This document shows, in pieces, positions 1-8,178 of a stretch of 64,000 nucleotides of DNA (within the stretch, counting starts at the first letter, position 1; each line of letters begins with the position of its first letter). Made by a program: the position numbers and the translations under genes. The notes under the pieces are model-generated. The model did no database searches. It was not told the DNA's origin and saw only the letters and a list, made by a program, of their open reading frames with translations. Source of the DNA: JAJYRX01 sp041655275 (GTDB taxonomy: Bacteria > Pseudomonadota > Gammaproteobacteria > Burkholderiales > Burkholderiaceae_B). Where the stretch lies: contig JBBAFU010000001.1 in assembly GCA_041655275.1 (NCBI GenBank), positions 308,963-372,962 of the forward strand. The letters run 5' to 3'.

Positions 1-103
1 TCAGCGCCTTGATGTTGCGCTCTATGTCGGCTGCCGGGCTGCGTGCAAACAGCTCCGAGACATTGCGCTGAAATTCTTCGAACCAGTCGCTGCGTTGATT
101 CAT
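1..103 (-). CDS. ubiK: UbiK-type ubiquinone biosynthesis accessory factor (N-terminal fragment, cut by window edge)
   Basis: The first 34 codons of a minus-strand gene running off the left edge. The protein begins MNQRSDWFEEFQRNVSELFA and continues through a SPAADIERN stretch. This matches the amphipathic N-terminus of the UbiK/YqiC (BMFP) family, which forms a coiled-coil partner of UbiJ in the aerobic ubiquinone complex. The start has a good AGGAG about 6 nt upstream. It lies 32 bp downstream of ptsI on the same strand. Only the first third of the protein is visible, so the assignment rests on this short stretch. Confidence 0.65.
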   Translation of the reverse strand, partial: MNQRSDWFEEFQRNVSELFARSPAADIERNIKAL

Positions 104-135
104 GACTTTCTCCTGATGGTTCCATACGGTCCGTT

Positions 136-1881
136 TCAGTCGGTTCCGTCCGACAGGCCGGCCGGATCGATGCGCTGCGCCCGGTTCAGCGCCGAGGCGA
201 CCGAGTAGCGCAAGGCAGTGGTATGGGCCGACATGATCTCGCGCTTCACGTGCGGCAGCTGCTGGGCGTGCATGGAAAACGTTGTCAGCCCCAGCCCCAG
301 CAGCAGCCGGCTCAGACGTACGTCGCCCGCCATCTCGCCGCACATGGCCACGGGTTTGTCCAGACGCTCGCCGGCGTTGATCACGTGCGAGATGAGACGC
401 AGGATCGCCGGATGCAGGGGATCATACAGCGCCGCCACCTCGCGATCCGCCCGGTCAACCGCCAGCGTGTACTGGATGAGATCGTTCGTGCCCAGGGACA
501 GAAAGTCCAGTGCCTCGGCAAAAGGCTCGACCGCAATGGCCACGGCGGGCGTCTCCACCATGGCACCCAGCGTGAAGTCGGGCACCAGATCCGGCTCGCG
601 CGCACGCAGCTGTTCGGCTGCGGCAGCCAGCGCCTGGCGCGTGGCGAACACCTCGTCCATGCTCGTGAGCATGGGGATGAGGATGCGCACATGGCCATGG
701 CGGGAAGCGCGCAGTATGGCACGCAGCTGGGTGGCAAACATCTCGGGGTTGGCCAGACAGTAGCGGATGGCACGCAGGCCCAGGGCCGGGTTGGTGGCGA
801 CGGTCTCGTCCGAGTCCAGTGTCTTGTCTGCGCCGATGTCCAGCGTGCGTATGGTAACAGGGCGCCCACCCATGGTCTTGAGCACGCGCGAATAGGCCTG
901 CACCTGCTCCTCTTCACCTGGCGGCTGTGCGCGGCCCATGAACAGGAATTCGGTACGGAACAGGCCAATCCCCTGGGCGCCGGCATGCAGCGCGTCCGCC
1001 GCCTCTTCCGGCAACTCGATGTTGGCATGCAGCTGCACGGCAATGCCGTCACGCGTCTGCGCCGGCATGTCGCGCAGGCCGGCCAGTGCGCGGCGTTCGC
1101 GCTCCTGGGCATCGCGGCGCGCGATGAACTGCTCGAGCACGCGCTCGGACGGGTTCACCATCACTGCGCCGCAGGCGCCGTCAACCGCCAGCAGATCGCC
1201 ATCGCGCACCAGCGAGCGGCACAGGCCCAGGCCGACCACGGCCGGCACATTCATGCTGCGCGCCAGGATGGCGGTATGCGACGCCGGACCGCCCAGATCG
1301 GTCAGGAAGGCGCTGAAGCGGCCGTCACGCAGGCGCAGCATGTCGGCCGGGGAAATATCGCGGGCCACCACGATGAGCGCCTCGTCGGGCCCGGCCTCGG
1401 CATGCGTGGGCAGCATGGCCGGCGGCGCACCCGACAGCACGCGCAGCACACGCTCTATGACCTGGCGCACGTCGGCACCGCGTTCGCGCAGATAGTCGTC
1501 GGTCATGACGGTGAACTGCTCCACGAGCAGCTGGCCCTGGGACGAGAGCGCCCATTCGGCATTCGTATGCTGGGTGCGGATCAGGGTGCACACGTCTTCG
1601 CCCAACAGGGGATCGGCCAGCAGCAGGCTGTGCACGTTGAGCAGCGGACCCAGCTCGCGCGGCGCATCGGGCGGCAGGTTATCAGCCAGGTGATCAAGCT
1701 CGGCGCGCGCCGTCTGTATGGCGCTGTGCAGGCGCGCGCACTCGCGCTCCACATCGGCCGGGGCGATGCGGTAGTGAGCCACCTCGAGTGCCGCCGCCGT
1801 CATGACCACGGCACGGCCTATGCTCACACCCTGGGCCACGCCCTGGCCCTGCATGCACAGCATGGGCCCCGGCTTATTCAT
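136..1881 (-). CDS. ptsI: PTS enzyme I (phosphoenolpyruvate-protein phosphotransferase)
   Basis: 581 residues, the normal length for enzyme I, which takes phosphate from PEP and passes it to HPr. The swivelling phospho-His motif GGPASHTAILARS is present with His202. The C-terminal PEP-binding barrel has RTEFLFM, ETPAVA and the late AMCGEMAGD cysteine motif. The start codon overlaps the stop of the HPr gene (ATGA), so the two are translationally coupled. No sugar-specific EIIB/EIIC is seen nearby. By analogy with other betaproteobacteria this suggests a regulatory phosphorelay rather than sugar uptake (inference). Confidence 0.95.
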   Translation of the reverse strand: MNKPGPMLCMQGQGVAQGVSIGRAVVMTAAALEVAHYRIAPADVERECARLHSAIQTARAELDHLADNLPPDAPRELGPLLNVHSLLLADPLLGEDVCTLIRTQHTNAEWALSSQGQLLVEQFTVMTDDYLRERGADVRQVIERVLRVLSGAPPAMLPTHAEAGPDEALIVVARDISPADMLRLRDGRFSAFLTDLGGPASHTAILARSMNVPAVVGLGLCRSLVRDGDLLAVDGACGAVMVNPSERVLEQFIARRDAQERERRALAGLRDMPAQTRDGIAVQLHANIELPEEAADALHAGAQGIGLFRTEFLFMGRAQPPGEEEQVQAYSRVLKTMGGRPVTIRTLDIGADKTLDSDETVATNPALGLRAIRYCLANPEMFATQLRAILRASRHGHVRILIPMLTSMDEVFATRQALAAAAEQLRAREPDLVPDFTLGAMVETPAVAIAVEPFAEALDFLSLGTNDLIQYTLAVDRADREVAALYDPLHPAILRLISHVINAGERLDKPVAMCGEMAGDVRLSRLLLGLGLTTFSMHAQQLPHVKREIMSAHTTALRYSVASALNRAQRIDPAGLSDGTD

Positions 1882-2147
1882 TGATCTTCACCGAAACGGG
1901 ATTCGAACAGCTCGCGGATGGCGGCCAGGGCCTCGTCCGCATCTGCGCCGTCGGCGTCCACGCGCACGCGCACGCCCATGCCCGCCGCCAGCATCATGAC
2001 GCCCATGATGCTCTTGGCGTTCACCCGGCGCCCATCGCGGGAGATATGGATGTCGCCGGAAAAACGCCCTGCCAGCTGGGTCAGCTTGGCGGCTGCCCGG
2101 GCGTGCAGTCCCAGGCGATTGCTGATGACGATGTCGATCGCTTTCAT
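1878..2147 (-). CDS. ptsH: Phosphocarrier protein HPr
   Basis: 89 residues, typical of HPr. The phospho-acceptor histidine lies in RLGLHARAAAKL (His16), and the regulatory-serine region KSIMGVMML is conserved. The start chosen (MKAIDIVISN) gives family length; longer in-frame upstream sequence is not HPr-like. HPr carries phosphate from enzyme I, encoded immediately downstream with a 4-bp overlap, to the EIIA encoded upstream. Whether the serine is phosphorylated by an HprK cannot be judged, since no hprK is in the window. Confidence 0.95.
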   Translation of the reverse strand: MKAIDIVISNRLGLHARAAAKLTQLAGRFSGDIHISRDGRRVNAKSIMGVMMLAAGMGVRVRVDADGADADEALAAIRELFESRFGEDQ

Positions 2148-2176
2148 CCGCTGCTCCCCTTCCCGTGCGCTCACGC

Positions 2177-2581
2177 TCAGTCGTCTCCGGTCTCGGCCGG
2201 GCACACAATGCCGCGCAGCGCACTGCTCAGGACGCGTTCGTTCAGATGCTCCGGATCGGTCTTGTCGGTGAGTGCCTTGAGCACCATATTCAGATTGGCG
2301 CCGCTCACCAGACTGGCCTGCACGCCCTGCTCGCGTGCGCTGGCAACGGCACGGCAGGCATTGTTGAACGGTGTGGCGCCATACAGGTCGCACAGCACCA
2401 GGCAGGACTGATGCGGCGCGCGCAGCAGGCATTCCAGCACACGGTCATGGATGGCTGACGGCTCATCATCCGGGCTCACATCGATGACGCACACGGGGGC
2501 GGGCGCCCCCAGCACATGCTCCGCGCATTGCGCAAAGGCCGTGGCCAGCGGCGCATGCATCACGAGGACAACCCGGCTCAT
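2177..2581 (-). CDS. PTS EIIA component, mannose (EIIA-Man) family
   Basis: 134 residues, one EIIA-Man domain. The phospho-histidine is His9 in VVLVMHAPLA, and the conserved LCDLYGATPFNNA loop is present. The start ATG overlaps the gshB stop (ATGA), which fixes the start at 2581 and places the gene in the gshB-EIIA-HPr-EI operon. EIIB, EIIC and EIID partners are absent. The likely role is a phosphorylation-state sensor rather than transport. The family call is firm; the regulatory role is inference. Confidence 0.9.
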   Translation of the reverse strand: MSRVVLVMHAPLATAFAQCAEHVLGAPAPVCVIDVSPDDEPSAIHDRVLECLLRAPHQSCLVLCDLYGATPFNNACRAVASAREQGVQASLVSGANLNMVLKALTDKTDPEHLNERVLSSALRGIVCPAETGDD

Positions 2582-3546
2582 CCCGGCTCCAGGCCTACCG
2601 CCTTTTCCAGTGCCAGTGCGAAGTGCAATGCCACATTGCAATCCGTCTGCTGGGCAATCTCGACAAAGCAGGTGGGACTGGTGACATTGATCTCGGTGAG
2701 GTAGTCACCGATGACGTCCAGACCGATGAGCAGCAGGCCGCGACGCACCAGCCTCGGGCCTATGGCCTGGGCGATTTCCAGGTCGCGCTCGGTCAGCGGC
2801 TGGGCCACGCCCTCGCCGCCCGCCGCCAGATTGCCGCGCGTTTCGCCCGGCTGCGGGATGCGCGCCAGCGAATACGGCATGGGCTTGCCGTCGATGATGA
2901 TGATGCGCTTGTCGCCCCGGGTGATGTCGGGGATATAGCGCTGCGCCATGATGCTGCGCGCCCCGTAATCGGTCAGCATCTCGAGAATGGCCCCAAGGTT
3001 GCCGTCCTGGGCCGTGATGCGGAACACGCCCGTGCCGCCCATGCCGTCCAGCGGCTTGACGACGATGTCGCCGTGCTGCGCGTGGAAGGCCCGCAGTCGC
3101 GCCATGTCGCGGCTCACCAGCGTGGGCGCGGTGAACTGCGAGAACTCCATGATGGCGAGCTTTTCCGGGTGGTCGCGCAGGGCCGCGCCGGAGTTGAAGA
3201 CACGCGCACCGCGCGACGCCGCCAGATCCAGCATGTGCGTTGCGTAGAAGTATTCAAGGTCGAACGGCGGATCCTTGCGCATGAGCACGGCATCGAAGGT
3301 CTGCAGGGCACTGTCCTGCGGCTCGCCTTCGTCCCGCCACCAGTCGGTGCCATGCAGGTCGGCGCCGTCCACCAGACGGATGGCCTGGGCCAGACAGCGC
3401 ACTTCACCGGCGTCGATGAACATGTCCTTGGTCTCGGTCACGCTGATGGTGTGACCGCGCGCGACCAGCGCCTGCATCATGGACAGGGAGGTATCCTTCC
3501 AGGCGCTGAAGCCTGGCAGGGGATCAATGATGAACAGCACATGCAT
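2578..3546 (-). CDS. gshB: Glutathione synthetase
   Basis: 322 residues from the second of two in-frame ATGs. The upstream ATG at 3552 sits only 1 nt from the GGAAG ribosome-binding site, whereas 3546 has 7-nt spacing. GshB ligates glycine to gamma-glutamylcysteine with ATP. The N-terminal domain MHVLFIIDPLPGF and the ATP-grasp stretches VVKPLDGMGGTGVFR and EINVTSPTC match bacterial GshB. It is the first gene of the gshB-PTS run and lies 36 bp downstream of infC. Confidence 0.95.
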   Translation of the reverse strand: MHVLFIIDPLPGFSAWKDTSLSMMQALVARGHTISVTETKDMFIDAGEVRCLAQAIRLVDGADLHGTDWWRDEGEPQDSALQTFDAVLMRKDPPFDLEYFYATHMLDLAASRGARVFNSGAALRDHPEKLAIMEFSQFTAPTLVSRDMARLRAFHAQHGDIVVKPLDGMGGTGVFRITAQDGNLGAILEMLTDYGARSIMAQRYIPDITRGDKRIIIIDGKPMPYSLARIPQPGETRGNLAAGGEGVAQPLTERDLEIAQAIGPRLVRRGLLLIGLDVIGDYLTEINVTSPTCFVEIAQQTDCNVALHFALALEKAVGLEPG

Positions 3547-3582
3547 GGTCATTCTTCCGGAAAGCGGCCTGCGCCGCGGGGC

Positions 3583-4101
3583 TTACTTGCGCCGGGGTGC
3601 CAGTACCATCACCATCTGGCGACCTTCCAGCTTGGGCATGGCCTCGACCTGGGCAAGCTCGATCATGTCATCGCGAACCCGCTCGAGCACGCGCATGCCC
3701 AGCTCCTGGTGCGCCATTTCGCGCCCCCGGAACCGCAACGTGACCTTGACCTTGTCTCCGTCGTCGATGAAGCGGCGCAGGTTGCGCATCTTCACCTGGT
3801 AGTCACCTTCGTCGGTGCCGGGACGGAACTTGACTTCCTTGACTTGTATGATTTTCTGGCGGGCACGCGCTTCCTGCTGTCGCTTCTGCTCCTGATAGCG
3901 GAACTTCCCGTAATCCATCAGGCGGCAGACGGGCGGAGTGGCGTTGGGCGCAATCTCTACCAGATCCACTTCGAGTTCTTCTGATTGCCGAAGGGCCTCC
4001 GACAGCTTTACCACTCCAAGCTGTTCACTATCCGGCCCTATGAGACGCACCTCCGGAGCACGAATTTCTCCATTGATGCGATGAGCTTTTTCGGTTGCGA
4101 T
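3583..4101 (-). CDS. infC: Translation initiation factor IF-3, apparent AUC start codon
   Basis: IF-3 binds the 30S subunit and proofreads start-codon choice. The N-domain (RINGEIRAPEVRLIG, DYGKFRYQEQK) and C-domain (VKEVKFRPGTDEGDYQVK, TLRFRGREMAHQ) are complete, ending APRRK. There is no suitable ATG, GTG or TTG near the expected N-terminus. An AGGAG is followed after 8 nt by ATC GCA ACC GAA, giving a 172-residue protein close to the 180 of E. coli. IF-3 genes are known to use rare AUU/AUC starts for autoregulation, so 4101 (AUC) was chosen. It follows thrS by 16 bp. The usual downstream rpmI-rplT is missing. Confidence 0.9.
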   Translation of the reverse strand: MATEKAHRINGEIRAPEVRLIGPDSEQLGVVKLSEALRQSEELEVDLVEIAPNATPPVCRLMDYGKFRYQEQKRQQEARARQKIIQVKEVKFRPGTDEGDYQVKMRNLRRFIDDGDKVKVTLRFRGREMAHQELGMRVLERVRDDMIELAQVEAMPKLEGRQMVMVLAPRRK

Positions 4102-4117
4102 GTCTAGGACTCCTGTG

Positions 4118-6076
4118 TCAATGTTGACTTGATGCCTCGGCCGGCACAGTGCCCGCCGTACGGCTTGTGATGTCATGCGTGAGACGCTCGCTGAATTCAG
4201 CCAGTGTCATGGTGCCCAGGTTGTGCCCGCCACGGGCACGAACCGCTACCTGGCCGCTGTCGCGTTCCTTTTCGCCGACGACCAGGATGTAGGGCAGTTT
4301 CTGCAGACTGTGTTCACGGATTTTACGGTTGATCTTTTCCGCACGCAAATCTGCCGAGACCCGAAAACCCTGCCCTTCCAGCGTTTTCGCGACTTCTGCA
4401 GCATAATCCGCAAAGCGTTCCGAGATCGAGCACACAACGGCATGTTCGGGCGCCAGCCATGCCGGCAGTGCACCGGCGTGGTTCTCGATCAGCATGGCGA
4501 TGAAACGCTCGAAGGAACCCAGGATGGCACGGTGCAGCATGACGGGCGTGCGCCGCTGATCTTCGGCATCCACATACTCGGCGCCCAGGCGCTCGGGCAT
4601 GGAGAAATCCACCTGTATGGTGCCGCACTGCCAGTGCCGGCCAATGGCGTCCTTGAGCGTGTATTCAATCTTGGGGCCATAGAAGGCGCCCTCGCCCGGC
4701 GACAGCTCGAACTCGCAGCCCGTCTGCTCCAGGCTGGCGATGAGCGCCTGCTCGGCCTTGTCCCAGACAGCATCCGAACCGATGCGCTTTTCCGGGCGCG
4801 TGGCCATCTTGTAGAGGATTTCGTCGAAGCCGAAGTCCTTGTAGACGCGCTGCAGCAAGGCGGTGAAATCCGCGCATTCGGCCTGCAGCTGATCTTCGGT
4901 GCAGAAGATGTGGCCATCGTCCTGGGTGAAGCCGCGCACGCGCATCATGCCGTGCAGCGAACCCGAAGGCTCGTTGCGGTGGCACATGCCGAACTCGCCG
5001 TAGCGGATGGGCAGCTCGCGATAGGAATGCAGGCCGGCATTGAAGATCTGGATATGGCCCGGGCAGTTCATGGGCTTGACGCCGTAGACGCGGTTCTCGG
5101 ACTCGGTCGTGAACATGTTTTCCGCGTAGTTGTCCCAGTGGCCCGTCTTCTTCCACAGCGACAGGTCGAGGATCTGCGGCGCCCGCACTTCCTGATAGCC
5201 GTTGTCACGGTAGACGGCGCGCATGTACTGCTCGACCTGCTGCCACAGCGTCCAGCCCTTGGGATGCCAGAACACCAGGCCAGGGGCCTCTTCCTGGAAG
5301 TGGAACAGCTCCAGCTCACGCCCCAGGCGGCGGTGGTCACGCTTCTCGGCCTCCTCCAGCATGGTGAGGTAGGCGTCCTGATCCTGCTTGCTGGCCCAGG
5401 CCGTGCCGTAGATGCGCTGCAGCATCTCGTTGTTGCTGTCGCCGCGCCAGTAGGCGCCCGCCACCTTCATCAGCTTGAACACCTTCAGGTGGCCGGTGGA
5501 CGGCACGTGCGGGCCTCGGCACAAGTCGATGAAATCGCCTTCGCGGTACAGCGTGATCGTTTCTGCGCCGGGGATGGAGGCAATGATCTCGGCCTTGTAC
5601 TCCTCACCGATGCCACGGAAGAAATCCACCGCCTCATTGCGGTCCCAAACCTCGCGCGTGACCTCTTCATTGCGCCGGGCAAGCTCGTGCATCTTGTTCT
5701 CGATGGCTTCGAGATCTTCGGGCGTGAAGGGACGGTGATAGGAAAAGTCGTAGTAGAACCCGTTCTCTATGACCGGGCCGATGGTGACCTGCGCCTCGGG
5801 GAACAGCTCCTTGACCGCATAGGCCAGCAGGTGGGCTGTGGAGTGACGCAGCAGATCCAGGCCATCGGCGTCACGCGCGGTGACGATTTCCAGCGTGGCA
5901 TCCTGCTCGATGAGGTGCGAGGTGTCAACCAGGCGACCGGGCCCGTCGTTCGTACGTATGCGTCCGGCCAGGGCAGCCTTGCCCAGACCGGTGCCGATGG
6001 CGTGTGCCACCTCGCCCACGGTGACCGGCCCCGGAAAATCGCGCTGGGAGCCATCGGGCAGAGTAATCTGAAGCAT
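4118..6076 (-). CDS. thrS: Threonyl-tRNA synthetase
   Basis: 652 residues, the standard length for this class II synthetase, which charges tRNA-Thr. Domain order is as expected: N-terminal TGS domain (MLQITLPDGSQRDFPG), editing domain (RHSTAHLLAYAVKELFP), catalytic core with the zinc cysteine in KPMNCPGHIQIF, motif 2 around CHRNEPSGSLHG, and the anticodon-binding domain near LVVGEKERDSG. It heads the thrS-infC pair. The region upstream is a decayed helicase gene, so the promoter must lie within about 40 bp of the start or inside that remnant. Confidence 0.97.
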   Translation of the reverse strand: MLQITLPDGSQRDFPGPVTVGEVAHAIGTGLGKAALAGRIRTNDGPGRLVDTSHLIEQDATLEIVTARDADGLDLLRHSTAHLLAYAVKELFPEAQVTIGPVIENGFYYDFSYHRPFTPEDLEAIENKMHELARRNEEVTREVWDRNEAVDFFRGIGEEYKAEIIASIPGAETITLYREGDFIDLCRGPHVPSTGHLKVFKLMKVAGAYWRGDSNNEMLQRIYGTAWASKQDQDAYLTMLEEAEKRDHRRLGRELELFHFQEEAPGLVFWHPKGWTLWQQVEQYMRAVYRDNGYQEVRAPQILDLSLWKKTGHWDNYAENMFTTESENRVYGVKPMNCPGHIQIFNAGLHSYRELPIRYGEFGMCHRNEPSGSLHGMMRVRGFTQDDGHIFCTEDQLQAECADFTALLQRVYKDFGFDEILYKMATRPEKRIGSDAVWDKAEQALIASLEQTGCEFELSPGEGAFYGPKIEYTLKDAIGRHWQCGTIQVDFSMPERLGAEYVDAEDQRRTPVMLHRAILGSFERFIAMLIENHAGALPAWLAPEHAVVCSISERFADYAAEVAKTLEGQGFRVSADLRAEKINRKIREHSLQKLPYILVVGEKERDSGQVAVRARGGHNLGTMTLAEFSERLTHDITSRTAGTVPAEASSQH

Positions 6077-6116
6077 TGGTGGGGGTATCCTAGGGGGTTC
6101 TCTCTCAAATCCCTGA

Positions 6117-7316
6117 TTATACCGCTCGCGTCAACCAGGGACTGGGCCGGCCGTGGCAGGATACGAACAGACCGGCAATGGCGCGCGTTATCTTGATCGC
6201 CCTCCTGATCGCCCTCGGGCTCGCGCTCCATGTATTGGGCGGTGAGCGCCTCACCCTCCTCCTGGCTGCATTCGCTGGGATCCCTGACGTTTTTGCCGGC
6301 CTGCCGGTCTTTTTCGACCAGAGAATGTCGAAATGCACCATCTTGTGGCTCAGATGATGCAGGTTGATGCCTTCGGAAGCGACGCAGGCGGTTGTCCACC
6401 ATGCTGATGAGCGCCGCCGGGCTGGAAAACAGCACCTTGGACAGGTTGGTGGCAAACAGCTGGGCGCCGCCCGTGCCGCGCAGCGTGCTGAAGCGGCTGC
6501 CCGCCAGCACTTCGTGCAGATGCTCCTCGGGCGCGGTAGCGGGCGTGCGCAGCGTGGCAATCCGGCGTTCGGGGAAGTTGCCCTTCAACTGCTCGCGCAC
6601 ATCGTGCTTGAAGCGGCGCACGACCAGCCCCTTATGGGAAAAGTCCTCGCTGGCGTAGTCCGACGGATCAGCAATGGCCGTTGGATCGAGCATATTCATC
6701 AGGCTGGCGAAGCTCTCTGGCTTGCCATCGTGAGGCGTGGCGGACAGCATGATGAGCGTGTCCGAGCGACGCGACAGCAGATTGGCCAGGCGGGCGCGCT
6801 GCGAGCCACTGCCGCGCTCGGCCACGTTGTGCGCCTCATCGATGATGATGATGTCCCAGTAGGCACGCTCCAGATAATGCCGGTATTCGATGTCCTGCTT
6901 GAGCGTGTCTATGGACATGATGGAGCGATCGAAATAATGGAAGGGGTTGTGATTGCCCGGAATGCGGTGGCGCACACGCTGCAGGCCCTGGGAATCCAGC
7001 CGCGTGAGGACGACAGCTTCCAGGGTCTTGCCCAGGCCAACGCTGTCGGCAATGAGAATGCGCGCCCTGGGCTGCTCCAGCGCCTGGACCGCCGGCTCCA
7101 GCTGGAAGGGGATGACGTCCATCGCCGCGCGGGATCCAGTACACGGATCTCAGGCTCTATGGTGGTCCAGAACCGGGCCTCGCGGCCATTAACAAGCTCG
7201 GACAGACCGTCGCAGGTCAGCAGCCTGCCCTGCCCGCCCACCTGATCCACCCGCTTGATGCGCCACAGGGCATCGCGCACCTGAATGCGCGCTCCCGGTG
7301 TGTACAGGACCTCCAT
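6117..7316 (-). pseudogene. SNF2/DEAD-type helicase remnant with several internal deletions
   Basis: The 5' end is intact: an RBS and ATG at 7316, then an N-terminal domain (YTPGARIQVRDALWRIKRV). After IRVLDPA (about 7130) the frame jumps to AAMDVIPFQLEPAV, which holds Walker A (ADSVGLGKTLEA). Right after it, VVLTRLDSQGLQRVR looks like an in-frame loss of motif Ia. Walker B (IIIIDEAHN) and LSATPHDG follow. Near 6378 the text jumps from MVDNRLRRF to SEGINLHHLSHKMVHFDI, a late helicase motif, in another frame. Near 6320 it shifts again to EKDRQAGKNVRDPS. No full-length product is possible. The parent resembles large SNF2-like helicases of the type found in defence loci such as DrmD, but that link is tentative. 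Confidence 0.85.
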
Positions 7317-7520
7317 GCGAGTCTCCCTTTCTCAACCGGGAAGTGTAACGGAAGGTGAAGGGGGTGTCGGTCAGGGAAAGCACGATGGTGGGGGGTGTTG
7401 GGGCGGTGTTCCAATGGTTTGGAGGCGGTCTGGAGAAGGGAGAAAATGGCGGCACAGATAGCGCGGTATGCGAGGCTGCGAGGCTGCGAGTTTCCAGTCC
7501 TGACGCACCGTTTCGAGACA

Positions 7521-7569
7521 GTTGCATTGCAACTCACGATGTGCCACCATGCACTTATTGTGTAACACA
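7521..7569 (+). promoter_or_regulatory. Two palindromes upstream of the toxin-antitoxin pair (candidate autoregulatory operators)
   Basis: GTTGCATTGCAAC (7521-7533) has perfect 6-bp arms around one base. TGTGTAACACA (7559-7569) has perfect 5-bp arms. They end 13 bp before the antitoxin ATG. Ribbon-helix-helix antitoxins of this class usually repress their own promoter through such short palindromes. Binding itself is inferred. Confidence 0.45.
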
Positions 7570-7582
7570 TGAGAGTAGCGCT

Positions 7583-7870
7583 ATGCGCGAAACAACCTTT
7601 ACCTTCCGGGTCGACAAAGCCCTGAAAAACGAATTCGCTACAGCCGCCAAGGCTCGTGATCGCACCGGCGCGCAGCTCCTGCGCGACTTCATGCGAGAAT
7701 TCGTACAAAAGCAGCAAGAAGTAGCCGAGCATGATGCTTGGCTCCGTCGCGAAGTGAAAGCCGGCCTGGACTCGGCCAATGCCGGCCGCTTGGTGCCGGC
7801 GTCCGAGGTCGAAGCCAGGTTTGCAGCCCGTCGCGCTGTCACACGCCGCCGGCTTGAAGCATCTGAATGA
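7583..7870 (+). CDS. Ribbon-helix-helix antitoxin (CopG/RelB-like)
   Basis: 95 residues. The N-terminus RETTFTFRVDKALKNEFATA followed by RTGAQLLRDFMREFV has the beta-strand plus two-helix form of RHH antitoxins. The C-terminal half is charged and would wrap the toxin. The start was set at the ATG whose product begins with the RHH strand; longer in-frame extension has no resemblance to the family. The stop overlaps the toxin start (ATGA), as is typical of antitoxin-toxin operons. The pair sits in the accessory patch between a dead helicase and an oxidoreductase. Confidence 0.85.
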   Translation: MRETTFTFRVDKALKNEFATAAKARDRTGAQLLRDFMREFVQKQQEVAEHDAWLRREVKAGLDSANAGRLVPASEVEARFAARRAVTRRRLEASE

Positions 7871-8160
7871 TGGAACTGGGCTGGACGCCCGAAGCCATAC
7901 AAGACCGCGAAACAATTTATGACTACATTGAGGCCGACAACCCAATCGCTGCTCTGGCCCTTGATGAGCTGTTTGAAGAGAAGGCTGGTCGCCTGATCGA
8001 TCATCCCGGCCTTGGCCGGCCTGGTCGTGTCGCTGGCACCCGCGAGCTGGTAGCGCACCAGAACTACATACTGATCTATGACGTGACTGGTGATCTGGTA
8101 CGTATGCTACGCGTACTGCATGCAGCCAGGCAGTGGCCATCACGAGAGCAATCACAATAA
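7867..8160 (+). CDS. RelE/ParE-family toxin
   Basis: 97 residues. The sequence ELGWTPEAIQDRETIYDYIE, LIDHPGLGRPGRVAGTRELV and a final LVRMLRVLHAARQWP match the RelE/ParE fold, including the basic-strand histidine/arginine region at the end. Toxins of this group either cut ribosome-bound mRNA (RelE) or inhibit gyrase (ParE); the sequence alone does not say which. It is translationally coupled to the RHH antitoxin. An alternative start 3 nt later would lose one methionine. Confidence 0.85.
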   Translation: MMELGWTPEAIQDRETIYDYIEADNPIAALALDELFEEKAGRLIDHPGLGRPGRVAGTRELVAHQNYILIYDVTGDLVRMLRVLHAARQWPSREQSQ

Positions 8161-8178
8161 CAAACACCAGCAAAGCAC

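Noticed and set aside
223..1884. 553-codon open frame on the plus strand opposite ptsI
   Set aside because: Low-complexity His/Gln/Arg-rich antisense frame of a high-GC gene; no ribosome site or family features, and the minus strand carries complete enzyme I.
4175..6196. 673-codon plus-strand open frame opposite thrS
   Set aside because: Antisense shadow of threonyl-tRNA synthetase with no domain signal.
5767..7122. Long minus-strand frame running from helicase sequence into the thrS 5' region
   Set aside because: The helicase part is a broken gene; the last third is thrS read in the wrong frame, not a fusion protein.
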